DNA from: Myxocyprinus asiaticus
Lineage: Eukaryota; Chordata; Actinopteri; Cypriniformes; Catostomidae
Reading direction: 5' to 3'
NCBI RefSeq assembly: GCF_019703515.2
Contig: NC_059385.1
Coordinates: forward strand, 34,336,001-34,400,000
Length of the DNA stretch: 64,000 nt
The notes beneath the pieces were generated by a model that saw only the letters and a list, made by a program, of their open reading frames with translations, was not told where the DNA came from and made no database searches. Of the stretch, positions 10,410 to 20,281 are shown piece after piece. Each line of letters opens with the position of its first letter. Position 1 is the first letter of the stretch. The translations under genes were made by a program, and so were the position numbers.

Positions 10410-11450
10410 CTACACGACACCTCCCCAAATGCCACCACCCCCCCCATCTCCGTGCATCACTCCCGAAATGAGGGCGCTCCAGCCGACCTCCATCCCCCTA
10501 GAACAATTCGTCCGCCGATCATAACAGGACCCAACCCTTCCTGCATTCATCACCCACATCAATGACCGCCCCATTGCCCAAAATACAGAACCTGGGGCAA
10601 AACGAAATCTGGGTGCCCAACACGCCACACACAAAACCCCGAACCCTCAACCAAAAACCCAAAAATTGCACAAGACACAACCCTGCATCTCCAGATGTAG
10701 ACCCGATGCCCTCCAGAATCCTAGCACACACTCCCTCCCCCAACACCAAGCCCAAATCCCTCTCCCATAATCTCCTGTTAGAAGTTAAAGCTCCATCCCC
10801 CAGACTCAGAACCAGCAAGGAGCAACACACTAATGCCCCATGACCACCTCCAAAAGCAGTAATCACCACTCCCAGAGCATCTGCCACCCCAGGGGGGTGT
10901 ATGCCACTCCCAAAAATAGCACAGAGCACGTGGCGCAGCTGCAAACACCCAAAGAACTGAGATCTGGGAATCTCAAAATGTTGAACCACACCTTCAAAGG
11001 ATCTCAACACTCCACTCCCATAGAGGCCACCAAGCACATCAACCTCTCCCACAGTCCACTCTGATCAGCAGAAAGAGGACCCATCAACACACAATTCTGG
11101 GTTCAGCCATATGCTCGAGGCAACATCCAAATGTTTAAAACATCCAAATGTCCGAATTAAACACACCCCCGTCCACACCGAGTGCAAATGCGACCTCTCC
11201 GATTAGCTTGATAGGCTTTTCAATGGCGAAATAGGGGCAAGAATCCCCCGCTCAACACAACACCAGGCAGGGGCTCTCCCAGGCAGAAGTGACTAGTGAG
11301 CCAAATGTCCAAGACCGAACAAACAAAACACAACAACAAAACAAAATCCCAGGCAGGCATAGCCCACCCCTGCCAATCGGCCTATGCAACTCACTGAAAT
11401 ACAATCTGGGACATCCACCACTGCAAATGAAGGACCTCACCATGCCATCA
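10410..11450 (-). pseudogene. Tx1-a ORF2, C-terminal part
   Basis: The minus frame 10519-11052 aligns with Tx1-b 21995-22600: GVLRSFEGVVQHFEIPRSQF against GVLRSFENLVQHFGIPRSQF. About 45 residues of the zinc-knuckle-like segment (FKILHRFYWTPSRLYRLG onward in Tx1-b) are deleted. Replacements are mainly Lys/Glu to Gly, Tyr to Cys and Thr to Ala, as expected from A-to-G change in the sense strand. Confidence 0.8.
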
Positions 11451-12960
11451 AATCACCTGAAACAAGAGAGGGGGACATCCACAAGGAGAGACCGCAGCAG
11501 GCAGTTGAGCCTCGGAACACAACCCATTCCAACAACATCAACCTTCCCAATCATAGACAAATGCAATGAAGCCCACCCGCCCACATCACTCAAAAACCTC
11601 CCCATCAAAGGGTCAAAATCAACCCAAACAAATCACACAAATTTGGTGGGAACTAAATACCCAAACACTCAATGCCCCATTTGGGCCATCGGAAGGTGCC
11701 TGGCCAAAAAGCCGTCACAGGCAGCACACTGCCAGAGCCAAAGCCCCGGACCCAGACCAATTAACTCTGTATCCCGAGAACCTAGAAAAGGAATCAATAA
11801 TTCTGTGGAGGCAAGGCACAGATCCAGCAGGGCCGGAGACGAATAATAAAACATCATCTGCGCAAAGCAAAAGACCATGTGCCACACCTCCTGCCATCAC
11901 CCCTAGAAAACCAACCGTCTTTCCCACTGTGGCTGCCAGTGGCTCCAGGGCAAGACAGAACAACAATGGGGAAAGAGTGCAACCCTGCTGGGTGCCCCCA
12001 TCCAGAGCAAAACAACCTGAAATTAATCCATTCATTTGCACCGCCGCCACCGGGCATCCACAAAGCAACCCTATCCATCCAATGAAAGTATTCATGATCC
12101 CACACATTTCCAAAATCCCAAGAAGACAATCTCATTCCACCATATCAGACGTTAAGTGAGATGGCAGCGACCGGAGTCCGATCACCTACCACGGACCACA
12201 TGATATTGATGAAACGCCTAATGTTATCAGAAGAGCCACGGCCCTGAATAAACCCTATCTGATCAACACGTATAAGAGATGTCACAACTCCAACCAATTG
12301 GCTAGCCAAAATTGTTGACAATATTTTAATGGGAAACTGGACGGCAACTCCCACACCTGCCCAGATCCCCGTCCCCCCCAAGAATTAGACCAATCTGTGC
12401 TTGTCATGGTTGGCGGAAGTTTTCCATTCTTTAATGATTCCGTATAAACTTCTAGCAAAGGTGGAGCCAGACCTGTAGCATAAGATCTAAAAAATTCAGT
12501 GGCAAAGCTGTCCAGCCCTGTAGCCCTGCTCACAGGCAAGGCCCCAATCATCCCGCCAAGCTCCTCCAAGGCCATCTCAAAATCATGAGAATTCCTCCGC
12601 TCAGTCATCAGTCCAGGAAGTTCCAATGGTTCCACAAAGTTTCAAATATCATCATCAGTAGGTGAAGATGTGGAACTACAGAAATCAAGATGGAACTCCC
12701 TAAAAGCATCACTAACATCAATGGCTGAGGTAAATATTCCACCACCAGCAGACTGCACTGAGGGAATGGTAGAAAAAGACCCTCTCTGCCCCACATATCC
12801 AGCCAGAAGCTTCCCCGCCTTGTCCCCTGACCCAAAGCATGACTCTCTTGCAGGTCTTCCAACTTCTAGCAAAGGTGGAGCCAGATCTGTAGCATAAGAT
12901 CTAAAAAATAGCCAAATAGCCAGGCAATAGCCAAAACTCCACCCTCCGTGACAAAACAGC
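11451..12960 (-). pseudogene. Tx1-a ORF2 reverse transcriptase
   Basis: Minus frames 11715-12113 and 12282-12635 carry RT. EFFRSYATGLAPPLLEVYTE lies at the fingers and GGTQQGCTLSPLLFCLALEP is motif B. LLLCADDVLLF is the catalytic box, with Cys in place of the family Tyr (about 11853-11864). Motif A (SLDGEKAFDMVEW in Tx1-b) is disrupted near 12136-12160. Frames are broken by small indels, and a stretch near 12425-12500 is duplicated at 12865-12910. Confidence 0.82.
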
Positions 12961-14000
12961 ACTATATCTGTATTTCAATCGGGTCAATTCTACGAGGCCA
13001 CCAGACGACACCCGGTGCTCCAGCCCAACCTCGGCACCTCCAATACTCCCCTCCAACTCCATGAGTTCCCGTGCCCCGGATTTCCTGGTGAATGAGGCAC
13101 ACTGCACGATCCGGCCCCCAAGAATCGCCCCAAGTGCCTCCCAAGCCACGCCCACAGAGGACACTGAGACCAGCACAGACACTGACCTCAGCCCCCAGCA
13201 TCTGTTGGAATTCAGGATTTTGCAAAAGGGACACACAAAAGCACCAACTACATGATTTATTTTTCTCCATATGTGGCAACACCTCCAAACACACCAGGGT
13301 GCGATCCGAGACCAAAATGCCTCCAACCACAAGACAGACGAAATGAGGGACATAAAATAATCTATTCTAGAGTAAATCTTATGGACTTATGAATCTTATG
13401 AATCTTATGCTAGTCCCTAGCAGATGGACTAAAAGTCCTAGCAGAAAAGTCTCCAAACATCTGTAAGACCAAGATCTCCACACATCCTGCGAAGCGCCAC
13501 TGCCGCTCCAGGGGGCCTGCACACTCCTTCACTATGATCAAGGGCCGAGTCCATCAAAGATTAAAGTCTCCTCCCAATATTATATCATGAGGGGTACCAG
13601 CGGCCTGCAACATCCCCCCAAGTTCCACAAAAAAGCCCTGATCACCAACACCAGGTGCATAAATATTTGCCAAAATAAGACTTTGTCCCTGAATTTCAGC
13701 CAAAACAATAGTGACTCTTCCTAATTTCTCCTTACTCTGTTTGAGACATTTGAATTAAGTCATTTCCGTGGGGAAATGTGCACCTCCCGAAGAAGCACCA
13801 TACCATACCTCTCACGCCCAAGAAGAGAAACAACCCCCCTTCCCTCCATGGGGTGCCCCAACCCATCCACACTCCACGCGGAGGGAGACAATCCACCCAC
13901 ACCAACATTCGACATGCAAGAAAAAATAGATTGTGTGTCAAAAACAGGATCATAAATACCACATTCCAACACCAGTGCAACCATCAAACCCGGAACATTC
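12961..14000 (-). pseudogene. Tx1-a ORF2 AP-endonuclease
   Basis: The minus frame ending at 13760 begins MSNVGVGGLSPSAWSVDGLG, matching MSNVNMSGLSLSTWNVNGLG of Tx1-b (19061). The catalytic Asn motif WNVNG has become WSVDG and LQETH reads LREVH. Further upstream the frame 12962-13330 matches the end of the endonuclease domain (SDRTLVCLEVLPHMEKNKS against SDHALVSLEVLPHIEKKKS), with the SDH box lost. Confidence 0.8.
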
Positions 14001-14229
14001 CCCAGAACCAAATAAACAGAAAAAAGAAAAATTAACCCAGCGCACGACAGCGCCAACTGGCGTCTATCCCTCCAAACTCAAACAGTCTATGCACGTCCAT
14101 GAGAGCCCCCGCGACAACCCCGCCGTCAGACCGCTCAAGTCCGGTGCTTCTATACAAATTTTGAGAGACAGAATTACACAGCAAATGATAATCTACAAAA
14201 CTCCAGCCAATAGGCAGAACAAACACAAA

Positions 14230-14640
14230 GAGTGTGTAGCTTCATCAGTAAAACTGTCCTAAAGGTGTATTAGTCTACAAAATAAACTCCAGCCGCTAGA
14301 TGGAACCAGCACAAAAAGAATGCACAGACTCCTCAAACAGTCAAATGAATGTTCAGTGAGCCAGTGCATTCGGCTGCAACATGAGTGTAAGCAAATGACT
14401 TACACCAATGACTTTGCCAGAAATACTCCACAAAATAAACTCCAGCCAATAAACGGAGTAAGCACAAAGAGTGTGTAGACTCATCCACAAAACAGTCCCG
14501 AAAGTGTGCCGCTCCACAAAACAAACTCTAGCCGCCTGGCAGAACCAACACAAAAAAGTGCACAGAATCCTCAAACAGTCAAGCAAATGTTCAGTGAGCC
14601 AGTCCACTCGGCTGCAACGTGAGCACCACATGGTGACCCA
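14230..14640 (-). repeat. Tx1-a ORF1-ORF2 spacer repeats
   Basis: In minus orientation three or more imperfect copies of GGCTGGAGTTTGTTTTGTGG-type units lie here (for example ending at 14290, 14430 and 14525). They correspond to the repeats in Tx1-b (18160-18720) and Tx1-c (37131-37770). Confidence 0.65.
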
Positions 14641-15480
14641 CTAACTCCATTGACTTGTAAATGTTCCACGGCCATCCCCAGCATCCACTCCCAACTTGGC
14701 CGGGAAAAACAGTGCAAAAGCGACCCTCCGGCAATGCAAAAGCCTCCCGCACTCCCTGAATCGACCACGTTTCTCTCCTGTAGAGTTTGCAAAGTCCAGG
14801 AACAAGAAAATGCTGTGGTTCCTCTAAGAAAGCCTTCCCTCACTCCCCACCCCACGCAACACAAGATCCCAATTGGATGATCCCAGAAACTTGGCCAGAA
14901 TTGATCAGGGCCCGTCTCCCCCAGCAGATCGCCGAGCTGAAACCCTGTGAGCTCGCTCAACCCCCAGCGCATGGCCTGCCACATTGAGCAGACTCGGAAA
15001 GAGCCCATCCAAGAATTCCACCACATCCTGTCCCTCCACCCCCTCCGGGACTCCCACTATATGGACACCACTCCACCGGCCACGACCCTCCATGTCCTCC
15101 AACCTCTCCCAGACACATGCCAAATCCACCCCGGTCGCTAGTGGACCAGCAGACAATTCCCTCTCCGATGACTACAGACAATCGACCCGTCCCTCGACAT
15201 CCCCCACTCCTGCGACCACACCAGCAAACTTCGCCTCCATGGCAGTGATGATCGACGCATCACAGCAAGATCCTCCAAGTCAGCAACGACTCTCGTCAGC
15301 ATTGCCGGCATGCTCAACATCTCTCGCCGCATCTCCCGCACTTCCCCAACTAAATCGACTCCCGGGCTCGGGGCCTGCTTGTGAGCGCCAGCCCGAGCAT
15401 GCATGTGCCTTCCAATGTCTCCAGAGCCCGAGGACCCTGAACTCTTTGACACATTGTCCTCCTAGAACAGCCATGGATCA
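14641..15480 (-). pseudogene. Tx1-a ORF1 (L1 ORF1p-like)
   Basis: Minus frames 15138-15452 and 14905-15156 match Tx1-b ORF1: SSGSGDIGRHMHAR against SSGSGDIKRHLLDQ, VADLEDLAVMRRS against LADLEDLAVIRRS, and VHIVGVPEGVEGQDVVEFLD against VRIVGIPEHEEGRDMVKFLD. The family product is a coiled-coil RNA-binding chaperone of the LINE RNP. At the codon where Tx1-b and Tx1-c both read TGA (E-stop-AHR), Tx1-a reads CGA (about 14954), so it is ancestral there. Frameshifts split it. Confidence 0.78.
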
Positions 15481-15590
15481 GTGTGTATCAAATCTCACCG
15501 GTCCATGCCATAAAAGGTATCAAAACCAGCAAAGTGCGCAGAGCTCGCCGTTCACACATCCGATCCTCACATGGCATCATGTGACCTCAC

Positions 15591-16126
15591 CAAATCTACT
15601 TTTACATGATATGTATTGTAATTGATGTCAGCCGGTCAAACATGCTGCACACCACAACACATACATACAAACATTAAACATCAGTCATCGGGACAGTAGT
15701 GTTTTAAAGTAGCCTATTCAGAGTATTTTGCCTTTATAGAGTATTTTGCTGTCATTAAGTATTTATGCAAAATATTCTGTCCATCATAACAGTATTGTGT
15801 TAACAAACTCTAGCTGCTGACAAACGCAACTCCTCACATGCCCTCAAAATGACGTTTCATCGTAGTAAAAACATTCAGTCAGTGAACCGGATAATTAATG
15901 CTTAGCAAAGAGAGTTGCAAATATCAGAAATAATAACCACAGAAAGGCAGCCGCTAACATTAATGAAAGAATAGAATACAATAGGCATACTGTTTTATTC
16001 AGACTAAAAGCTGTTTATTTGTATACAGCATAAAGTTACATATAAACAGACGTGGCTTATTTGTCGCATTTTTTTTTCTTTAAACATGAACAGAATATGA
16101 AAAACTGTTACACATGTAACTGGTCC
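15591..16126. other. Unannotated AT-rich stretch
   Basis: No coding frame, terminal repeat or named element was recognised. It separates the 5' end of Tx1-a from the tRNA-like repeats at 16127. Confidence 0.4.
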
Positions 16127-16512
16127 TGCACAACCCGCTCCAAGCCGGATTCAAACCGGCATCTCCGGTAACTGGTCCTGCACAACACGCTCCGAGCCGG
16201 ATTCAAACCGGCATCTCCGGCATGGGAGGCAGGCGTGCTAATGAGGAGGCTAAAGGCTACAGCCTCTAGCATCAGTCTCTAGTGTGCCTTTTGAGGCCAG
16301 GGGAGTGAGGTTGACACATACTGCACAGTAATCACGTACCAGCTGGCTCCTGTTACACTCACCCCCCTAAACCTCACTCCCATCCAGGTCACGGCACCAC
16401 TGTAACCGGTCCTGCTCTACCCGCAATGAACGGGATTTGAATTGGTGTCTCTGGCGTGGGAGGCGGGCACATACCGCACAGCTATCACGTACCAGCTGGC
16501 TCCTGTTACACA
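16127..16512 (-). mobile_element. tRNA-derived SINE-like unit, internally duplicated
   Basis: In minus orientation the segment reads like a tRNA: GGTTTGAATCC fits a Pol III B box. The module around GGATTCAAACCGGCATCTCC occurs twice in tandem (16150 and 16200). A diverged third copy lies at 16403-16455. The sequence GTACCAGCTGGCTCCTGTTAC recurs at 16337 and 16487. It is not a functional tRNA gene, because no clover-leaf could be completed. Family unknown. Confidence 0.55.
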
Positions 16513-16855
16513 CACCATTACTTAAAGCAAATTCTCCCGATTAAATCAAGCCCCAGTGCACTGTGAAACGATATGTAGATGCTGAGGTAATCTTCACAGA
16601 GTGCGTCTTGACGTCTGATTCTGAGTGGCTGAAGTGAAGTCATGCAGGCGGCTGCTCCCGGGTCCTAATGCCTTCCATATACAACCTCTGTCAATGAGAC
16701 TTATACACAGATGTGACTTGTCTGTGTTTTATTCCTGTCTCTCTCAACAACGCGATTTTCAAATATATTTTAAATGATTCTACGGACCCCCTGTAATAAT
16801 GCCACGGATAACTAGGTGTCTGCGGACCCCCGGTTAAGAAATGCTGAATTAGAGA

Positions 16856-16887
<32 letters not shown>

Positions 16888-16964
16888 GGGGGAAAACACA
16901 GGCTAAGAAGTATAAGAAAATAAACTGCATAGGGTGACACTGTATTTAGGTTAATATGAGGAAG
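16513..16964. other. Unassigned stretch with (GA)n
   Basis: A (GA)n microsatellite lies at 16861-16887. Just before it, GCGGACCCCCGGTTAAGAAATGCTG (read at 16820) resembles the inner end of hAT elements such as that at 48960-49030, but no partner end was found. No coding signal. Confidence 0.4.
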
Positions 16965-17132
16965 CACAGAGTAGAACAGAATAGAATAGAATCTTTAGTT
17001 ATCCCTGAAGGAAAACTGGTTTTGCAGTGTAACCGTTGGCAATTCACAATACACTCACACAGCACGAGACAAACATTGTGACAACAATAAATTTAAGACA
17101 AATACTACATTAATAAAGAATTTACACAGTCA
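16965..17132 (-). mobile_element. Rex1-like LINE copy 2, 3' end
   Basis: The minus element's tail is GAATAGAATAGAATC (16978). The fragment continues to 17132, where Tx1-b is inserted, and resumes after 23254. The 18-bp sequence AAAGAATTTACACAGTCA (17115-17132 and 23237-23254) is the duplicated target. Confidence 0.75.
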
Positions 17133-17228
17133 GGGCAAAAATGGATGCCATGCAAGGAGCAGACGTTTGAGCGACGAGCTCTGCGCACTTTGCTGAATTT
17201 CTGATTATTCTCATGTTATAAACCATGC

Positions 17229-18079
17229 AAAACATGGCAAAGAAGTCAAAATCCTCGGGCTCTGGAGATATTAAAAGACACTTACTTGATCAGGATGAAA
17301 GCCCCGACAGGCCTACAGACCGGGGACTCGATTTGGATGGCGCGGAGAGAGAGGAGATCCAGCGTCAGTTGTCCAACATGTTGATGATGTTGACGAAGAT
17401 TCTTGCTGACTTGGAGGATCTCGCTGTAATACGTCGATCGATCACGGCGATGGAAATAAAATTCTCTGAGTTAGGTACAAGAGTGTCTGATGTTGAAAAA
17501 TGAATCGATTTTCTGGAATCTTCGGAGAGGGAATTATCCGCTAATCCGCCCGCGACCAAAGTTGATTTGGAACGTCTCCTTGAAAAGCTTGAAGATCTTG
17601 AAAATAGAAACCGCAGGAATAACGTTCGAATTGTTGGAATTCCTGAGCATGAGGAGGGCAGAGATATGGTGAAATTCCTGGACGAGCTTTTCCCGAGTCT
17701 GCTCGACATGACAGGCCACAAGCTGGAAATCGAGTGAGCTCACAGAGTGCCAGCTCACAGATCTGCTGAGGGAGATAGGCCCAGATCGATTCTGGCCAGA
17801 TTTCTGAGATCATCCGATAAAGATCTTGTGTTGCGCCAGGTGAGGAGCAAAGGGAAGCTTTCTTGGAAGAACCATAATGTTTTCTTTTTCCCGGACTTTG
17901 CGAGTTCGACAAGAGAGAAACGCGATCGGTTCAAGGAATGTAAGAAACTCTTACATCAGAAAAAGATATCGTTTGCTCTGATGTTTCCTGCCAAACTGAG
18001 AATAGAAACGAAGGTCGGTCGCAAATTATTCACATGTCCAAATCTGGCAATGTCTTTTATAGAATCGATGACTGAGTAA
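17229..18079 (+). pseudogene. Tx1-b ORF1 (L1 ORF1p-like RNA-binding protein)
   Basis: One reading frame runs from the ATG at 17229 to 18079 with two TGA stops, at 17501 and 17735. At the second, Tx1-a keeps CGA, so it is a CpG transition. The order is a basic Ser-rich start (KKSKSSGSGDIKRH), a heptad-rich coiled coil (EIQRQLSNMLMMLTKILADL), an RRM-like core (NRRNNVRIVGIPEHEEGRDM) and a C-terminal domain (PRSILARFLRSSDKDLVLRQ), as in L1 ORF1p. The intact protein would coat LINE RNA. Confidence 0.85.
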
Positions 18080-18119
18080 ACCATTGGATGTTTCTCATGT
18101 GAGTGGGCCTGACTCGGTG

Positions 18120-18930
18120 TATCTAACTCTTGAGGAAGCTGGATGAAATTTTTTTTTTTTTGCGTTGGCTCCGCCGTGCGGCTGGAGCTTGTTTTGTGAA
18201 TAACACTTTTCCTTAAAGAAACTTTTGCATTGATGGAAGATTACATTTGCATTGAAGTTCCCGGCCAGTTGAGAGTGGACACTACGGATGACCGCAAAAT
18301 ATTTACATGCTCACACAAAGGATGTCTTTTATAAAGCTGACGGATTATGTAAGTCATGGTATATATTTTTATGCAGCCTCCGAGTGAATTGACTCGATCA
18401 TCCGGGGAACCGGGATGCCGGTTTTGTTTCTTTTTGTATTGGTTCCGCCTAGTGGCTGGAGCATGTTCATGTTCACTCCTTTGGAACAGCTGTGGATTAA
18501 TCTGTTCGTTCTTCGTGCTTATTCCTCCAGCTGGCTGTAGTTTGTTTTGAGTTTTTTTTATTTATTTTTTTTTTACGGGACATTTGAATGATTACGTCAT
18601 CTGCTGAACTCATAACAGCCGGCTCACTGAACATTCGTTTGTCTGTCTGAGGAATCTGAACGGTTTTATATCAGCTGGAATTTGTTTTGTGGAAGATCAC
18701 ATCCTTGAGACAGTTCTGTGAATGAATCTATACATTTTTTGTGTTCATTCTTCCTATTAACTGGGTTTATTACACAAAGTATTTTCTGTTATGTAATTTT
18801 GCCTCACAAATTTGTGAGGCAAAATTGAGCAATCCGATGGCAAAGTTGTCGTGGGGACTCGTGGGCGTTCATGGACCTTTTGAGTTTAGAGGAATTGTCG
18901 CCGGTTGGCGCTGTCGTGCGCGGGGTTAAT
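18120..18930 (+). repeat. Tx1-b ORF1-ORF2 spacer with about four imperfect repeats
   Basis: The unit, best seen as TTGGTTCCGCCTAGTGGCTG followed by GAGTTTGTTTTGTGGAAT, occurs at about 18158, 18437, 18505 and 18670. Tx1-c has five. The function is unknown; the position between the two ORFs suggests an RNA element. Confidence 0.6.
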
Positions 18931-19060
18931 GCGCACGTTTTTCTTTTTTCTGCTTGTTTTGTTCTGGGTGATGTTCGGGGGTTGATTGTTTCACTAATGG
19001 GGAATATGGTCTTCATAATTTTGTTTTTCACACACAATTTTTTATTTTTATTATATCAAT

Positions 19061-20281
19061 ATGTCAAATGTTAATATGAGTGGATTGTCTCTCTCCACAT
19101 GGAATGTAAATGGGTTGGGGCACCCCATAAAAAGAAGGAAGGTTATTACTTTTCTTAAACGTAAGAAATATGATATAGTGTTTCTTCAAGAAACACATCT
19201 CTCCCTGCAGGAAGCTGAAAAATTTGGGAAGATATGGGGTGGACATGTTTTCTTTAGTGTTGGCTCAAGTAAGAGCAAGGGAGTCATTATATTGATTAAT
19301 AAACATTTACAATTCAAATTTCTCAAACAGATTAAAGATAAATTAGGAAGAGTAATTATTGTTTTAGCTGAAATTCAAGGGCAAAGTCTGATTTTGGCTA
19401 ATATTTACGCACCTAACGTTGATGATCAGGGCTTTTTTATAGATCTTGAAGGGATGTTGCAAACCGCTGGCACCCCTCATGATATAATATTGGGAGGAGA
19501 CTTTAATCTTTTGATGGATTCAGTCCTTGATCATAGTGAAGCTAAAGTGTGTAAACCTCCTAGAGCAACATTGATGCTTCACAGGATGTGTAAAAATCTT
19601 GGTCTTTCAGATATTTGGAGACTTTTGAACCCATCCGGTAGGGACTATACATTTTTTTCATCAGTCCATAAGATTTATTCTAGTATATACATATTTTTTA
19701 TATCCAAATCCCTTATTTCATCTGTTGTTGATTGCTCAATTGGAAACATTTTAGTCTCAGATCACGCCCTGGTGAGTTTAGAGGTGTTGCCACATATAGA
19801 GAAAAAGAAATCATATAGTTGGCGCCTTAATGTGTCCCTTTTACAAAATCCTGATTTCCAACAAATGTTAAAGACTGAAGTCAATGTTTATATGGAGACC
19901 AACTGGTCCTCAGTATCCTCTGTGGGCGTGGCTTGGGAGGCACTTAAGGCGGTTCTTAGGGGCCGGATCATACAGTATGCCTCATTCATCAAAAAATCCA
20001 AAGCACGAGAACTTGTGGAGTTGGAAGGAAATATTAAAAGTGCCAAGGCAGAGCTGAAGCGCCGAATGTCATCTGACGGCCTCAGAGAATTGACCCGATT
20101 GAAATATAGATATAATACTATTTTGTCGCAGAAAGTGGAGTTTTGGTTATTCAGGGCAAGACAGTCATACTTTGAGTTGGGTGACAAAGCAGGGAAGCTT
20201 TTGGCTAGATATATAAAGCAGAGAGAGTCTTTTTCTACCATTCCCTCAGTGAAATCTGCTGGTGGTGAAATATTTACCTAA
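19061..20281 (+). pseudogene. Tx1-b ORF2, AP-endonuclease half
   Basis: The frame starts at the ATG MSNVNMSGLSLSTWNVNGLG and encodes an L1-type endonuclease with all key residues: Asn in WNVNG, Glu in FLQETHL, Asp/Asn in LGGDFNLLMDS, and SDH in LVSDHALVSLEV. A linker with conserved RARQSYFELGDKAGKLLA follows. A TAA at 20279 stops it; Tx1-a reads a Ser codon there, and the same frame carries on from 20282 into RT, so this is a point nonsense change in a once single ORF2. Confidence 0.9.

Larger units (their letters stand above)
6491..15590 (-). mobile_element. Tx1-a: Tx1-type L1 LINE, A-to-G hypermutated, interrupted
   Basis: Read on the minus strand, the element runs from its 5' end near 15590 (GGCGAGCTCTGCGCACTTTG, shared with Tx1-b at 17175) through ORF1, a spacer with repeats, ORF2 and a 3' UTR ending at about 6491. 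A Tc1-like transposon (6696-10212) sits between the CA and TA repeats of its 3' UTR. The sense strand is depleted in A, and most differences from Tx1-b are A-to-G, so both ORFs are destroyed by missense changes and indels. No clear target duplication was found. Confidence 0.85.

Noticed and set aside
10213..10524. Frames of repeated Tyr-Ile (also 22850-23186)
   Set aside because: Translation of TA microsatellites.
10410..15480. APOBEC-type G-to-A hypermutation of Tx1-b as an explanation of the base bias between Tx1-a and Tx1-b
   Set aside because: Tx1-b keeps long open frames and all catalytic motifs, and Tx1-c agrees with it; the changed motifs are in Tx1-a.
16127..16512. Functional tRNA gene
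   Set aside because: A B box is present but no complete clover-leaf could be formed; the sequence continues as a SINE-like unit.
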